DNA of 64,000 bases from Thermoproteota archaeon (GTDB taxonomy: Archaea; Korarchaeota; Korarchaeia; Korarchaeales; Korarchaeaceae): the NCBI GenBank assembly GCA_027078475.1, contig JALWYH010000030.1, forward strand, positions 1 to 64,000, given 5' to 3'. The notes under the pieces were generated by a model, which was not told the DNA's origin, ran no database searches, and saw only the letters and a list, made by a program, of their open reading frames with translations. Of this stretch, positions 30,834 through 39,158 are shown one piece after another (positions within the stretch are counted from its first letter, which is position 1; each line of letters starts with the position of its first letter). A program made the position numbers and the translations under genes.

Positions 30834-32057
30834 ATGCTGGAGTACGCCGCCGGGCTCCTAGAGTGGATACCGATTTGGCCCCTTTCCTCGGGCCATCTGG
30901 CGGGCCTTCCAGGAATCTATCTTGTTAGGGAGGGGCTGGAGCCCAAGGCGGCCATCTCGGCCCTTGTCACCTCATCTCTACTGACCTTCCTCCTGAGGGG
31001 ATGGCTGAGGTACGTTGATCCACCGGTAGGGGGTCTCATTGTTGCCGGTCTGTCCTTCATAGGACTACTGGCTGTTATCTTTCTGAAATGGGGACTTCTG
31101 GCAGTTGACGAGGGGAGGCAACCTGACTCCATGGACGGTTTTGTATCCGGGTTTGCTCAGGGGATGAGCTCTCTGGGATTCGGAGGCAGCGGTCTATCGA
31201 TGGCCCTCCTCACTTCATCAGGTGTTTCGGTCAAAGGGGCCGTGTCCATCTCCTCCATAGCCTCTATTCCGCCTGTCGTGGCCCAACTGGCATTGGATCC
31301 TCCTTCTCCGGTCTGGATAATCGTCCTGCTGGAGGGCGCCGTCGCTGTGTTCTTCCTGACGAGGGTCAGGATGAGGCCCAGCAACTTCGGCTTCACCCTA
31401 TCCCTCGCACTTATGGCGAACCTGTACCAGATCAGGTCCATCGGGGAGCATCTCAAGCACTACCAGTCCCTAGGCGAGGAGATATCATCCTTCGTCAGGA
31501 AGTATGGGGCTCCGGGTCTCTTCGCGGCCATGGTACTCCAAGCGGTCATATCCCCCATACCAGCCGACGCGATACTGGTGGCCGCCGGGGCCCTCGGCAT
31601 GGACCCGATAGAGGTCGGTATATACGGGGGGATGGGCATAGCCGTAGGATCGGTGATCAATTACTTCATCGCTAGGGCAGTGGGCAAGAGAATACTGGAG
31701 TACTACATAAGGGAGGACCTGCTCAGGAGGGTCTATTTCTGGTTCGATAGGTGGGGAGGATGGCTCGTTTTCATAACTAGGCTGATCCCCTTCCTTCCCT
31801 TGGACATCACCTCTTATGTGGCAGGGGCAGTCGGCATGAACTTCATAGTGTTCTTCCTGGCCAATGTGCTCGCCATAGTTCCGAGAGCCACGTTCTTCGG
31901 GTTGGTGGGTGCCAGATTGGCCCAAGGAGATTGGACCCTCTTGGCTGCATCCCTAATCATGCTGCTCGTAGGCGCCTACATATTCAGCAGGCAGGTGATA
32001 AGGGGAGGGAGGTCAAGTGACGGCGATGGGGGGAGTACGGAGGGCTCACACTATTAA
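30834..32057 (+). CDS. UppP-like / DedA fusion membrane protein
   Basis: 407 residues, about ten transmembrane segments, in two recognisable halves. Residues 1-205 resemble undecaprenyl-diphosphatase (BacA/UppP): motif 1 appears as LLEWIPIWPLSSGHL, with the second glutamate, serines, glycine and histidine kept. Motif 2 (normally PGxSRSG) reads LGFGGSGLSM, so the catalytic arginine and the first glutamate are lost. Residues from about 213 form a DedA/VTT domain: KYGAPGLFAAMVLQAVISPI, PADAILVAAGALG and FITRLIPFLPLDITSYVAGA. DedA proteins are now known as polyprenyl-phosphate and phospholipid transporters. The fusion suggests lipid-carrier recycling, but the phosphatase half may be inactive. ATG 30834 is leaderless from TTTAATATTT at 30804. 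Confidence 0.72.
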   Translation: MLEYAAGLLEWIPIWPLSSGHLAGLPGIYLVREGLEPKAAISALVTSSLLTFLLRGWLRYVDPPVGGLIVAGLSFIGLLAVIFLKWGLLAVDEGRQPDSMDGFVSGFAQGMSSLGFGGSGLSMALLTSSGVSVKGAVSISSIASIPPVVAQLALDPPSPVWIIVLLEGAVAVFFLTRVRMRPSNFGFTLSLALMANLYQIRSIGEHLKHYQSLGEEISSFVRKYGAPGLFAAMVLQAVISPIPADAILVAAGALGMDPIEVGIYGGMGIAVGSVINYFIARAVGKRILEYYIREDLLRRVYFWFDRWGGWLVFITRLIPFLPLDITSYVAGAVGMNFIVFFLANVLAIVPRATFFGLVGARLAQGDWTLLAASLIMLLVGAYIFSRQVIRGGRSSDGDGGSTEGSHY

Positions 32058-32084
32058 GCTGGTTGAGGGACCTATACCTGCGGC

Positions 32085-32159
32085 GGGCCCGTAGCTCAGC
32101 AAGGATAGAGCGGCGGCCTTCGGAGCCGCAGGTCGGGGGTTCGAGTCCCCCCGGGCCCG
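32085..32159 (+). tRNA. tRNA-Arg (TCG)
   Basis: Full cloverleaf: acceptor GGGCCCG/CGGGCCC, D arm GCTC...GAGC, anticodon arm GCGGC-CTTCGGA-GCCGC (anticodon TCG), five-base variable loop AGGTC, T arm GGGGG-TTCGAGT-CCCCC, and discriminator G. CCA is not encoded and no intron is present. The promoter overlaps the stop of the UppP/DedA gene (ACTATTAAGC). Confidence 0.95.
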
Positions 32160-32248
32160 TCTCCCCGAGTTTCCGTGACTGTGGAATGGTAAGTTATGAA
32201 CTCAAATCAGTTTCTCCGTAAAATAAAAGATGAAGAAAGGAGGCCGGC

Positions 32249-32479
32249 TTACTTCTTCCAGATGGCCTCGACAGCCAGCTCGATGTCCCTGTCGGTGACG
32301 GTCTTCCTCTTGGCGTGCCTGGCTAGGTCAACAGCGTACTTGCCAACCTCGTAGGCGAACTTCTCCAAGTAGTAGGCCAGTCTGGCCTTGGCGTCGTCGC
32401 TGACCCTCTCGGCACCGGCCTCCTTTATTATCCGGTACACGGGAGCAAGGGGTAGATGCTTGGCAGGCTTCTGAGGCAT
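32249..32479 (-). CDS. Archaeal histone (HMf type)
   Basis: 76-residue single histone fold: LAPVYRIIKEAGAERVSDDA, KARLAYYLEKFAYEVGKYAV and DLARHAKRKTVTDRDIELAV. The L1 and L2 loop residues that contact DNA are present (AGAERVS and KRKTVTDRD). A short N-terminal tail MPQKPAKH precedes the fold. It would wrap DNA as homodimers and longer polymers. AGGTGA lies a few bases before the ATG. CCTATAAGG at about 32503-32512 is a good TATA candidate. A histone argues against Sulfolobales-like crenarchaea as source. Confidence 0.95.
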   Translation of the reverse strand: MPQKPAKHLPLAPVYRIIKEAGAERVSDDAKARLAYYLEKFAYEVGKYAVDLARHAKRKTVTDRDIELAVEAIWKK

Positions 32480-33082
32480 AAAGTCTCACCTCTTGACAAA
32501 CCCTTATAGGGCCGTATTCATTCAACGGAAGATTAAATATAAGCTTTTCTATTTTCCCAGCGAAGAACCAAAGGATCAGAGTGATTGCCTATACCTCGCC
32601 AGCGTTATCTCAAGTACGGTATCACTCGACGATCCAATAAGTAATAGGACCTGTCCCGTGGCTCTTGAATGTATTTTATTGTAGTAGCTTTAATTAATTG
32701 TATTCTCAACATAACCAAGTAAAAATAATAATTAGATGTTTAACATCGGGTCTAGTAACAATAATGTTAACTCTGCGATTGTCGATTCCGATTATGGCAA
32801 CAGGGTTGCTATACCCGGGAGATCATGAAGAGGGTCGGCATGGTAACCCATCATCTTCTATATTCGTACAACAATCTTCTCCTCAACCTGATGGTCACTA
32901 TAGCATGACAGATCGGTTATAAGATCGATGGCCAACTGTCTCAGAATAATTTTCAATAGTTCCGGGTATTGAAAAAGATATCTCGAACGATAGGGAGCCT
33001 TAGGGGGGAATTCTTGCATTATATCTATCAAAATTATATACCGAAGGAGGGGACTCATTAACCTCGGGACAAGGGGGTAATA
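32480..33082. other. 600-bp AT-rich gene-free region
   Basis: Apart from the histone promoter at the left end I see no credible gene, tRNA or guide RNA. Composition is well below the GC content of the coding flanks. An 8-bp inverted pair, ATACCCGG near 32811 and CCGGGTAT near 32963, stands about 150 bp apart, and there are several A/T runs. This is the only sizeable gene-free AT-rich gap in the interior besides 59382-59773. An origin or long regulatory region is possible but unproven. Confidence 0.4.
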
Positions 33083-33796
33083 TTGACGGACGGCCTCAGG
33101 CTTCTGTGTTCAACCGACTTCATGTGGGGGGCAGAGATACCAGAGGTGATCAGGCTCCTTATTAGGGCAGGTTGCGAGGGAGTCATGATCTCAACGGAGC
33201 CGCCTCATTACCTGCCCTCCCTCGTACACAGATCGTCAGTCTCAGCGTTAAGATCAGTGGTCAGGGATCTGGATGTCGTTGTGGCAGTCAGGGCCCCCAT
33301 TGAGGACATCAACGTCTACAGTCCGAATCCCCACATAGCCAATGCATCGGTAAGGAGCGTGGGGGAGGCTGTGAGGCTGGGCTACTCCATAGGAGCGGAC
33401 TTCATCATTATAAGGCCATCCTACAGGCCATACGATGGGAATCCTGTTGTCGCGGCGAGGAAGTTGCAGGCACTTATGTCCAAGATGGGCAGGGATCAGT
33501 ACGCCGCGTTCGAGCTTATCGGAGGTAGATCTAGGGAGATAGCTGATAGACTCTCCGATCCCAGGCTAGGCATTGTCTACTTTCACCGTGAATCCCCGCC
33601 TGATCTCCTGTCCCATAGAAAGCTTGTGGGAGTATCTCTCCGTCTTTCGGAAGCTACCCCCCTAAGGATCATCCCTGGATTGAAGGGAGATACACCTTAT
33701 CTGATGATACACCCGGAAAGGAAGAGAATGCACGACACCTCCGCAATCAGGAGGATGATAGTAAGGACAAAGAGTTGGAGGGATGGTTTGATCTGA
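33083..33796 (+). CDS. Short AP-endonuclease-2-like TIM-barrel protein, ligands reduced
   Basis: 237 residues with the strand pattern of sugar-phosphate isomerase-like barrels (LLCSTDFMWGAEIPEVIRLL, VMISTEPPHYLP, SIGADFIIIRPSY, YAAFELIGG). It is shorter than the two other family members here and most of the usual metal-binding histidines and glutamates are absent: the third strand ends in RPSY rather than FHPG. Probably a divergent, perhaps non-catalytic member. TTG start after AAGGGGGT. The stop is 3 bp from the end of the convergent creatininase gene. Confidence 0.55.
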   Translation: MTDGLRLLCSTDFMWGAEIPEVIRLLIRAGCEGVMISTEPPHYLPSLVHRSSVSALRSVVRDLDVVVAVRAPIEDINVYSPNPHIANASVRSVGEAVRLGYSIGADFIIIRPSYRPYDGNPVVAARKLQALMSKMGRDQYAAFELIGGRSREIADRLSDPRLGIVYFHRESPPDLLSHRKLVGVSLRLSEATPLRIIPGLKGDTPYLMIHPERKRMHDTSAIRRMIVRTKSWRDGLI

Positions 33797-33799
33797 TCC

Positions 33800-34579
33800 C
33801 TACCTCAGTAGAGAATCTTGTCTGTCCCAACCCTCTAGGATCCTCTCTATCTCCCTCCTCACCCTCTCCAAAATCCTCCTAGCGAACTCCTTGGCCTTCT
33901 CCGGATCGGGTATCTCGGCGATGAACTCGTCGTTGTATGAGAGGATGGAACCTGGCATGGGAGTGGGCCTTATTCCCTCCATCAACCTGTACACCTCGTC
34001 CTCGTCCATTTCTCCCTTAACAAGACCCTCGTCCACCGCCATGATCATTGCCGTCTCATCCACGCCGGCGTGGCCTCCCGCGCCTCCAAAAATCTCGGAT
34101 GACAGCTCGGGCCAGACCTCCCACCACATTACCATGACGCTCCTCAGTCCGAGTTCCCTCCAAGCCCTCCCCATGGCATTGCTCACCGCCCTCACCTGAC
34201 CGGAGCCGCCGTGCCCGTTCAGGATGATCACTCTCTCAAAGCCATTCTCAGCCAGCTCGGACAGGACGTCGTAGGTGAGAGCCTCCAAGGTGCTCTCACT
34301 TATGCTGAGAGAACCCCAGTAGCCGGAGAGACCGGTGACCACCCCATATCTTATGGGGGGCGCGATCAGAGCGTTGAGATCGTCGGCCAGCTGCTCCGCC
34401 ATCCACTCCGGTATGAGGAAGTCCGTTCCGAGGGGAAGGTGATTGCCATGGGCCTCGTTCACTCCCATGGGAAGGATGACCAAGTCAGTGTCCTCCAGAG
34501 CCTCCTTGAACTCCCTCCAGCTCAACAGCCAGATCCTCCTCTCTTTCCCCTTCCTTTCCCCTCTATCGCTTCCGCTCAA
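33800..34579 (-). CDS. Creatininase-family amidohydrolase (ArfB/MftE-like)
   Basis: 259 residues. The metal site MGVNEAHGNHLPLGTD, the catalytic region NGHGGSGQVRA, and GHAGVDETAMIM are hallmarks of the creatininase family. Archaeal members include ArfB, which deformylates FAPy nucleotides in riboflavin and F420 synthesis; creatinine itself is unlikely to be the substrate. The start overlaps the stop of the cyclic-2,3-diphosphoglycerate synthetase gene by 4 bp, so the two are coupled. Confidence 0.85.
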   Translation of the reverse strand: MSGSDRGERKGKERRIWLLSWREFKEALEDTDLVILPMGVNEAHGNHLPLGTDFLIPEWMAEQLADDLNALIAPPIRYGVVTGLSGYWGSLSISESTLEALTYDVLSELAENGFERVIILNGHGGSGQVRAVSNAMGRAWRELGLRSVMVMWWEVWPELSSEIFGGAGGHAGVDETAMIMAVDEGLVKGEMDEDEVYRLMEGIRPTPMPGSILSYNDEFIAEIPDPEKAKEFARRILERVRREIERILEGWDRQDSLLR

Positions 34580-35898
34580 AATCCCACCCTCCTGAGGAAA
34601 TCGTCTATAACCTTCTCCAGTGTGAGGGGTCCTATCTCCTGGAGCTCATATTTCACATGGGCCGTTGGTTTGTTGATCCTCAGGTACCTGCCAAGATCAG
34701 TGGGAGTGCCTAGCACGACGGCGTCGGCCGGTATGGAGTTTATGGTCTCCTCCAGCTCCCTCATCTGCCTCTCGCTGTAGCCCATAGCTGGGAGCACCGG
34801 TCCCAAGTGGGGGTACTTCTCGTATGCCTCCCTGATGGATCCCACAGCGTAGGGCCTAGGATCCACCACCTCGGCCCTGAGCCTCTTGGCCAGCAGATAG
34901 CCGGCCCCGTATCCCATCTCGCCGTGGGTGACCGTGGGACCGTCCTCGACCACCACGACGCGCCTCCCCTCCACCAGCTCGGGCTCCTCCACCGTGTACG
35001 GCATGGCGGCAGTTATGATCTTAGCCCGGGGGTTGACCCTCTCCACGTTCTCCAGCACCTCATTCACCTCCGAGTAGCTGGCAGTGTCGACCTTGCTCAC
35101 GATCACCACGTCTGCCATCCTGATGTTCACGCTCCCGGGCCAGTAGGTCAGCTCGTGGCCGGCCCTCAGTGGATCCGCAACCGTTATCATAAGATCTGGC
35201 CTGAAGAAGGGGAAGTCGTTATTGCCTCCGTCCCACAGGATCACATCACCCTCGCGCTCCGCCTCCCTCAGGACCTTCTCGTAGTCCACTCCGGCCAGGA
35301 CGACGTTCCCTAGCCTGAGGTGCGGCTCGTAATCCTCCCTCTCCTCTATGGTGGCGTTGTACCTGTCGAGATCCTCTAGGGTCCTGAACTTCTGGACGAC
35401 CTGCTTCCTTAAGTCTCCGTAGGGCATGGGATGCCTGACCACGGCAACCCGGAGACCCCTCTCCTTCAGGATCTTGGAAATCCTCCTGCTGGTTGGGCTC
35501 TTGCCGGCGCCTGTCCTGACGGCGGTGACTGCTATCACAGGCTTCTCCGAATCCAGCATAGTGCTCTTGGGTCCCAGGAGCATGAAGTCCGCCCCGTTCG
35601 CTTGGGCTATGGCGGCCCTCTCCATCAGGTACTGATGGGAGACGTCGCTGTACGAGAAGACGACAAGATCGACATCGTTCTCCTTTATGAGACTAGGGAG
35701 CTCCTCCTCAGGGACTATGGGTATCCCCTCGGGATAGAGGCTGCCAGCCAGCTCTGGAGGGTAGATCCTCCCTGCTATATCCGGTAACTGGGCCGCCGTG
35801 AAGGCGACCACCCGGTAGGCGTCGTTGTCCCTGAAGAACACGTTGAAGTTGTGGAAATCACGGCCAGCGGCCCCCATTATGATGACCTTCCTCACCAT
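34576..35898 (-). CDS. cpgs: Cyclic 2,3-diphosphoglycerate synthetase-like ATP/GTPase (COG2403)
   Basis: About 440 residues. The N-terminal Rossmann domain has VIIMGAAGRDFHNFN; the central P-loop is TAVRTGAGKSPTSRRI; VILWDGGNNDFPFF and DVVIVSKVDTA form the rest of the nucleotide-binding core. This is the COG2403 family, whose characterised member makes the thermoprotectant cyclic 2,3-diphosphoglycerate; bacterial and other archaeal homologues may differ. The start is either ATG 35898 or GTG 35907, both just downstream of the TATA core shared with thiL. Confidence 0.85.
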   Translation of the reverse strand: MVRKVIIMGAAGRDFHNFNVFFRDNDAYRVVAFTAAQLPDIAGRIYPPELAGSLYPEGIPIVPEEELPSLIKENDVDLVVFSYSDVSHQYLMERAAIAQANGADFMLLGPKSTMLDSEKPVIAVTAVRTGAGKSPTSRRISKILKERGLRVAVVRHPMPYGDLRKQVVQKFRTLEDLDRYNATIEEREDYEPHLRLGNVVLAGVDYEKVLREAEREGDVILWDGGNNDFPFFRPDLMITVADPLRAGHELTYWPGSVNIRMADVVIVSKVDTASYSEVNEVLENVERVNPRAKIITAAMPYTVEEPELVEGRRVVVVEDGPTVTHGEMGYGAGYLLAKRLRAEVVDPRPYAVGSIREAYEKYPHLGPVLPAMGYSERQMRELEETINSIPADAVVLGTPTDLGRYLRINKPTAHVKYELQEIGPLTLEKVIDDFLRRVGF

Positions 35899-35930
35899 GG
35901 TGCCCACCGGTACCCCTCAGTTAGGAAAGA

Positions 35931-35942
35931 GATTTAACATTT
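35931..35942. promoter_or_regulatory. Shared bidirectional TATA core (cpgs / thiL)
   Basis: GATTTAACATTT is centred about 25 nt before the thiL GTG at 35961, giving a leaderless start, and 29-38 nt from the divergent cpgs start. Confidence 0.5.
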
Positions 35943-35960
35943 AGGTGGGCTCCTCGCACC

Positions 35961-36932
35961 GTGAGGCGTGAGAGGGAGCTCGTGGACATGATCAGGGATC
36001 TCGTCAGCAGAGATCCCGACGAGCTTTTGGAGCCAGGGAGGGACGATGCTTCCGCCAGGAGATTGGCTGAAGGGATCTACGTGTTCAACACCGACATGGT
36101 GGCCGAGTCCACCGATCTGCTCCCGGGCATGAGCTTGCGTCAGCTGGCCAGGAAGTGCGTCATCTCCAACTTCTCTGATCTGGCCGCCAAGGGTGGCAGG
36201 CCGCTCTTCCTCATGGCCTCGGCCGGTTTCCCCAAGGAGATGGGAGATGAGGAGTTCATATCGGTGATCGGAGGGTTGGAGGCCGGATCAGCCGAGTACG
36301 GGGCTCATCTCGTCGGAGGGGATCTGGGAGAGACCCGTGAGCTCATCATAGCCGGTTTTGCAGTGGGAAGGATTGAGAGAAGGCTCGTGAGTAGATCGGG
36401 GGCACGTCCGGGAGATCTGCTGTTCACCACCGGGTGGTTCGGACTGACCTGGCTGGCCTTCCAGCACCTGATGGGCGGCAGGGAGCTTCCTCAAGAGCTG
36501 AGATCTGAGGCTCTGAGGGCGGCCTACGAACCCAAGGCCAAGGTTGAGGAGGGTGTAACTGCCTCGGCATACGCCTCCTCCTCCATCGACAGCAGTGATG
36601 GCCTGTACTGGTCGCTCAGGGAGCTGACCAGGGCCAGCGGTCTCGGATTCCTGGTAGAGAGACTGCCCCTCCATCCAGCAATGAGGTCCCTAGCTTCCTC
36701 CGGGAAGATCGATCCCGTCGAGGCGGTTTTCCACGGAGGGGAGGAGTACGAGCTGATCCTCTCGGTGCCACCCGGTAAGGCTGGTAATCTGCGCAGGGAG
36801 TTCGCGGAGAGGGGATTGATCCTAATCGAGATGGGAAGAGTGGTTGAGGAGAAGGGGGTCTTCGTGAAGCTCGGGGATCGGATCGAGGAGGTGGGAGAAG
36901 GCGGATGGGAGCACTTCACAGCTCGAGGCTGA
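35961..36932 (+). CDS. thiL: Thiamine-monophosphate kinase
   Basis: Makes thiamine diphosphate, the cofactor used by IorA. ThiL signatures: GRDDASARRL, VFNTDMVAESTDLLPG, RKCVISNFSDLAAKGGRP, LVGGDLGE, SSSIDSSDGL and HGGEEYELILSV. 323 residues, normal for the family. The GTG start is leaderless. The end overlaps the convergent MBL gene by 17 bp. Confidence 0.93.
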   Translation: MRRERELVDMIRDLVSRDPDELLEPGRDDASARRLAEGIYVFNTDMVAESTDLLPGMSLRQLARKCVISNFSDLAAKGGRPLFLMASAGFPKEMGDEEFISVIGGLEAGSAEYGAHLVGGDLGETRELIIAGFAVGRIERRLVSRSGARPGDLLFTTGWFGLTWLAFQHLMGGRELPQELRSEALRAAYEPKAKVEEGVTASAYASSSIDSSDGLYWSLRELTRASGLGFLVERLPLHPAMRSLASSGKIDPVEAVFHGGEEYELILSVPPGKAGNLRREFAERGLILIEMGRVVEEKGVFVKLGDRIEEVGEGGWEHFTARG

Positions 36933-37587
36933 TCTTCCTGCCTGCATCAGGCAAGATCACCCTGATGTCCAGATTGGCCAGCTCTATCCTCCTCTCGACC
37001 TCCCTCAGCTCTCCCTCATCCCCGTGAAACGGCACTGTAACGCGGGGAACCAGAGCCCTCACAATCCTCACCGCCTCCTTGGGGCTGGCATTCGGGGAGG
37101 GACTGCCCGAGGGAACGAACGCAAGATCTACCGGTGAGAAGGCCTCCAGCATGCGGGAGAAACCCGTGCTGTCCCCGTGAAAGATGGCCTTCCCGCCGAT
37201 CTCCAGGAGAAAGACCACTGGGTGGATGCCGGGATGGACCGCCCTGAGGGTGTGGACCCTCATGCCGGAGATCTGAATGCTCTCTCCCTCCTTGACCTTG
37301 ATAAGGCGGTCCCAGTCCACCCACCTCCTCACAGCTCTGAACACTCCCTTGTTCACGACGAGGACGGGGGGAGCTGAGAATTCCCTTAATATTGATGAGA
37401 GGAAATCGGGATCGAAGTGACCAGAGTGCTCGTGGGTGTAGAGGATGGCGTCGGGTCCCCCACCACGGGTGAGTTCAGCCACTTCATCCATGGAGAAGTG
37501 ATTCCCTGGATCCACCAGTACAGTCAAGCCGTTCACTTCCAAGAGAACAGCTGAGCACCCCTTCCAGATGAAGGATAGTGAGGTCAT
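36916..37587 (-). CDS. Metallo-beta-lactamase-fold protein
   Basis: 223 residues. Zinc motif THEHSGHFDPD, with further ligands in AVHPGIH, FHGDSTGF and VPFHGDEG. It resembles the UPF0173/UlaG-like group, but the motif is T-H-E-H-S-G-H. Substrate unknown. Its start overlaps the stop of the cyclophilin-like gene by 4 bp, so it belongs to the eS25-led gene string. Confidence 0.75.
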   Translation of the reverse strand: MTSLSFIWKGCSAVLLEVNGLTVLVDPGNHFSMDEVAELTRGGGPDAILYTHEHSGHFDPDFLSSILREFSAPPVLVVNKGVFRAVRRWVDWDRLIKVKEGESIQISGMRVHTLRAVHPGIHPVVFLLEIGGKAIFHGDSTGFSRMLEAFSPVDLAFVPSGSPSPNASPKEAVRIVRALVPRVTVPFHGDEGELREVERRIELANLDIRVILPDAGRKISLEL

Positions 37588-37982
37588 TCCCTCTCCAGCC
37601 TCACCATGTGGCCCGTCCTCAGCCTCTCCAGCTCCTCGAGTCCATCAAGCACTCTGCCGAGGGAGTTAACGCTTTCGTTAAGCTTCGTGTCCTCCAGAGC
37701 TATTAGGATCATCCTCTTTGATGGGGAATAAGCCACGTTCCCCCTCCTCATCCTGTTCCTGGGCTTCTCAAGCCTAGTCTCTACCGGAGCTGATATGTAT
37801 ATCAGGCCATCATCCCTCACCACCATGCCCCGGATCGGCAGGCCCCGGTATATCCTTTCTATGGTTATCGGAGAGAGATGCCTCAGGAATTCTATGGAAA
37901 TTTCTTTTACTAAATTATCTGATTTGAGATATATGAGATACTTCTCTACTCCCTCTGACCTATTCCTCAAATATGATTTCAC
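37584..37982 (-). CDS. Cyclophilin-like-fold protein (TM1367/DUF369 type)
   Basis: 132 residues with the small cyclophilin-like barrel pattern: SPITIERIYRGLPIRG, IYISAPVETRLE, GNVAYSPSKRMILIALEDT and LGRVLDGLEELERLRTGHMV. The family has no known peptidyl-prolyl isomerase activity. GTG start at 37982. It lies 37 bp downstream of eS25 and overlaps the MBL gene. Confidence 0.7.
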   Translation of the reverse strand: MKSYLRNRSEGVEKYLIYLKSDNLVKEISIEFLRHLSPITIERIYRGLPIRGMVVRDDGLIYISAPVETRLEKPRNRMRRGNVAYSPSKRMILIALEDTKLNESVNSLGRVLDGLEELERLRTGHMVRLERE

Positions 37983-38019
37983 CCCCTAGGAGGGATAGTT
38001 CACAAAGAAGGGCTAGAGC

Positions 38020-38277
38020 TCACCCCTCCTTCGGGGGCTTAGCCTTGGTTCCCCTATAAATCCTTATCTTCGAGTTGCCGTCCACGTACATCACGAGCCC
38101 CTCATTGGCGAATTCCCTCAGCAGCCTCCTGGCAACGCTCACCCTTATGTTGTACTTGAGGGCCAGCGACTGGGGAGTGACCACTTTGGATCTCTGTACG
38201 TCCTTCCTTATTTGATCAAGGACGGAGGGCTTTACCTCTATTTCCCTCACTATCTTCTCTGACTTCTCGGCACTCAT
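38020..38277 (-). CDS. rps25e: Ribosomal protein eS25
   Basis: 85-residue small-subunit protein with winged-helix fold: KPSVLDQIRKDVQRSKVVTP, QSLALKYNIRVSVARRLLRE and GNSKIRIYRG. Lysine-rich ends are typical. eS25 occurs in TACK archaea and eukaryotes but not in most Euryarchaeota, which helps place the organism. TATA-like AAATTAAAAA lies upstream. Confidence 0.9.
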   Translation of the reverse strand: MSAEKSEKIVREIEVKPSVLDQIRKDVQRSKVVTPQSLALKYNIRVSVARRLLREFANEGLVMYVDGNSKIRIYRGTKAKPPKEG

Positions 38278-38316
38278 GGTTCAGACCCCTTGTTAATCGG
38301 ATGTCCCATTTTTAAT

Positions 38317-39126
38317 TTATCCCTCGGGAGTGCCTTCCCCGCCGAGCTGGGATATCACCCTCCTCAATCTCTCCTCCTCCGCCCTCAGAAGATCAATCCT
38401 GGCCTTCCTAGCCTCGATCTCTCTGTCCAAGCTTTCCAGTAGCTTCTGCCTGGATTGAAGATCTGACAAGAACGACGACAGGTCTTCTAGATCGCTCGAC
38501 AAGTCCTCGATCCTCGCTCCGAATCCCTCCAGCTGGCTCGACACCCTAGAGAGCTCCCTCAGAAGGGAGGTGTTGCTCGACGCGATGCTTTGAGCAGTCT
38601 CCTTGACCTGCTCTGCCATTCTCTTTATGTCCTCAGAGAGGTCCGACCTTATCTTCCTGAGCTCCTCGATCTCGCCCAGCAGGGATGATTTCTGACTCTC
38701 CAGCTTCCTTATCCTATTCTCCAGCTCCTCTATTCGCTTTCCAATGACGGATTCCTCTCTTCTCATACCCTCCAGTCTGGTCTCCAAGGAGGAGACCTGG
38801 GATTCCAGTAACGATTTCTTGGATTCAAGCGAGTTGTACTCGGCCCTGAGCCTCTCCCTACCTTCCTTGAGTACATCTAGGTCCTTCTCCAGCTCCTCTA
38901 TCTGGGCCTCCAGATGCTGTAGCTCTACCCTCCTCCTGGCTAGCTCATCCTCCAGTGTCAGTTTCCTTCTTTGCAGTTCTTCTATTCCCTTCAGAAGGGT
39001 CTCATGCCTCTCGTTAAGTCTCTCAGTTTCCGCACTAAGCTTGGCAACTAGATCCCTGAGCTCGGTTATCCTATCCTTCAGCTCCTCCTCCTCAGCGATC
39101 CTATCCTCGTAATCTTCGTGGTTCAT
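38317..39126 (-). CDS. Long coiled-coil protein
   Basis: About 269 residues, almost entirely heptad coiled coil rich in Glu, Arg, Leu and Ser (for example LEELQ-type repeats: LEAQIEELEKDLDVLKEGRE, IEELENRIRKLESQKSSLLG). A break near residue 190 (ETAQSIASSNTS) may be a hinge. No membrane segment and no globular domain. It could be a structural or SMC-like tether; function unknown. Start taken at ATG 39126, with ATG 39135 possible. Confidence 0.65.
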   Translation of the reverse strand: MNHEDYEDRIAEEEELKDRITELRDLVAKLSAETERLNERHETLLKGIEELQRRKLTLEDELARRRVELQHLEAQIEELEKDLDVLKEGRERLRAEYNSLESKKSLLESQVSSLETRLEGMRREESVIGKRIEELENRIRKLESQKSSLLGEIEELRKIRSDLSEDIKRMAEQVKETAQSIASSNTSLLRELSRVSSQLEGFGARIEDLSSDLEDLSSFLSDLQSRQKLLESLDREIEARKARIDLLRAEEERLRRVISQLGGEGTPEG

Positions 39127-39158
39127 CCAGGTCACTCCGTGAAATTTTAGTTTTTAAA

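Noticed and set aside
32493-32684. Short plus-strand frame in the AT-rich gap
   Set aside because: It starts inside the histone promoter, lacks a ribosome binding site and shows no fold or codon pattern of neighbouring genes.
32811-32970. Inverted ATACCCGG/CCGGGTAT pair as origin recognition boxes
   Set aside because: Only 8 bp and two copies, without the longer G-run and flanking pattern of known boxes; kept only as a weak remark on the gap.
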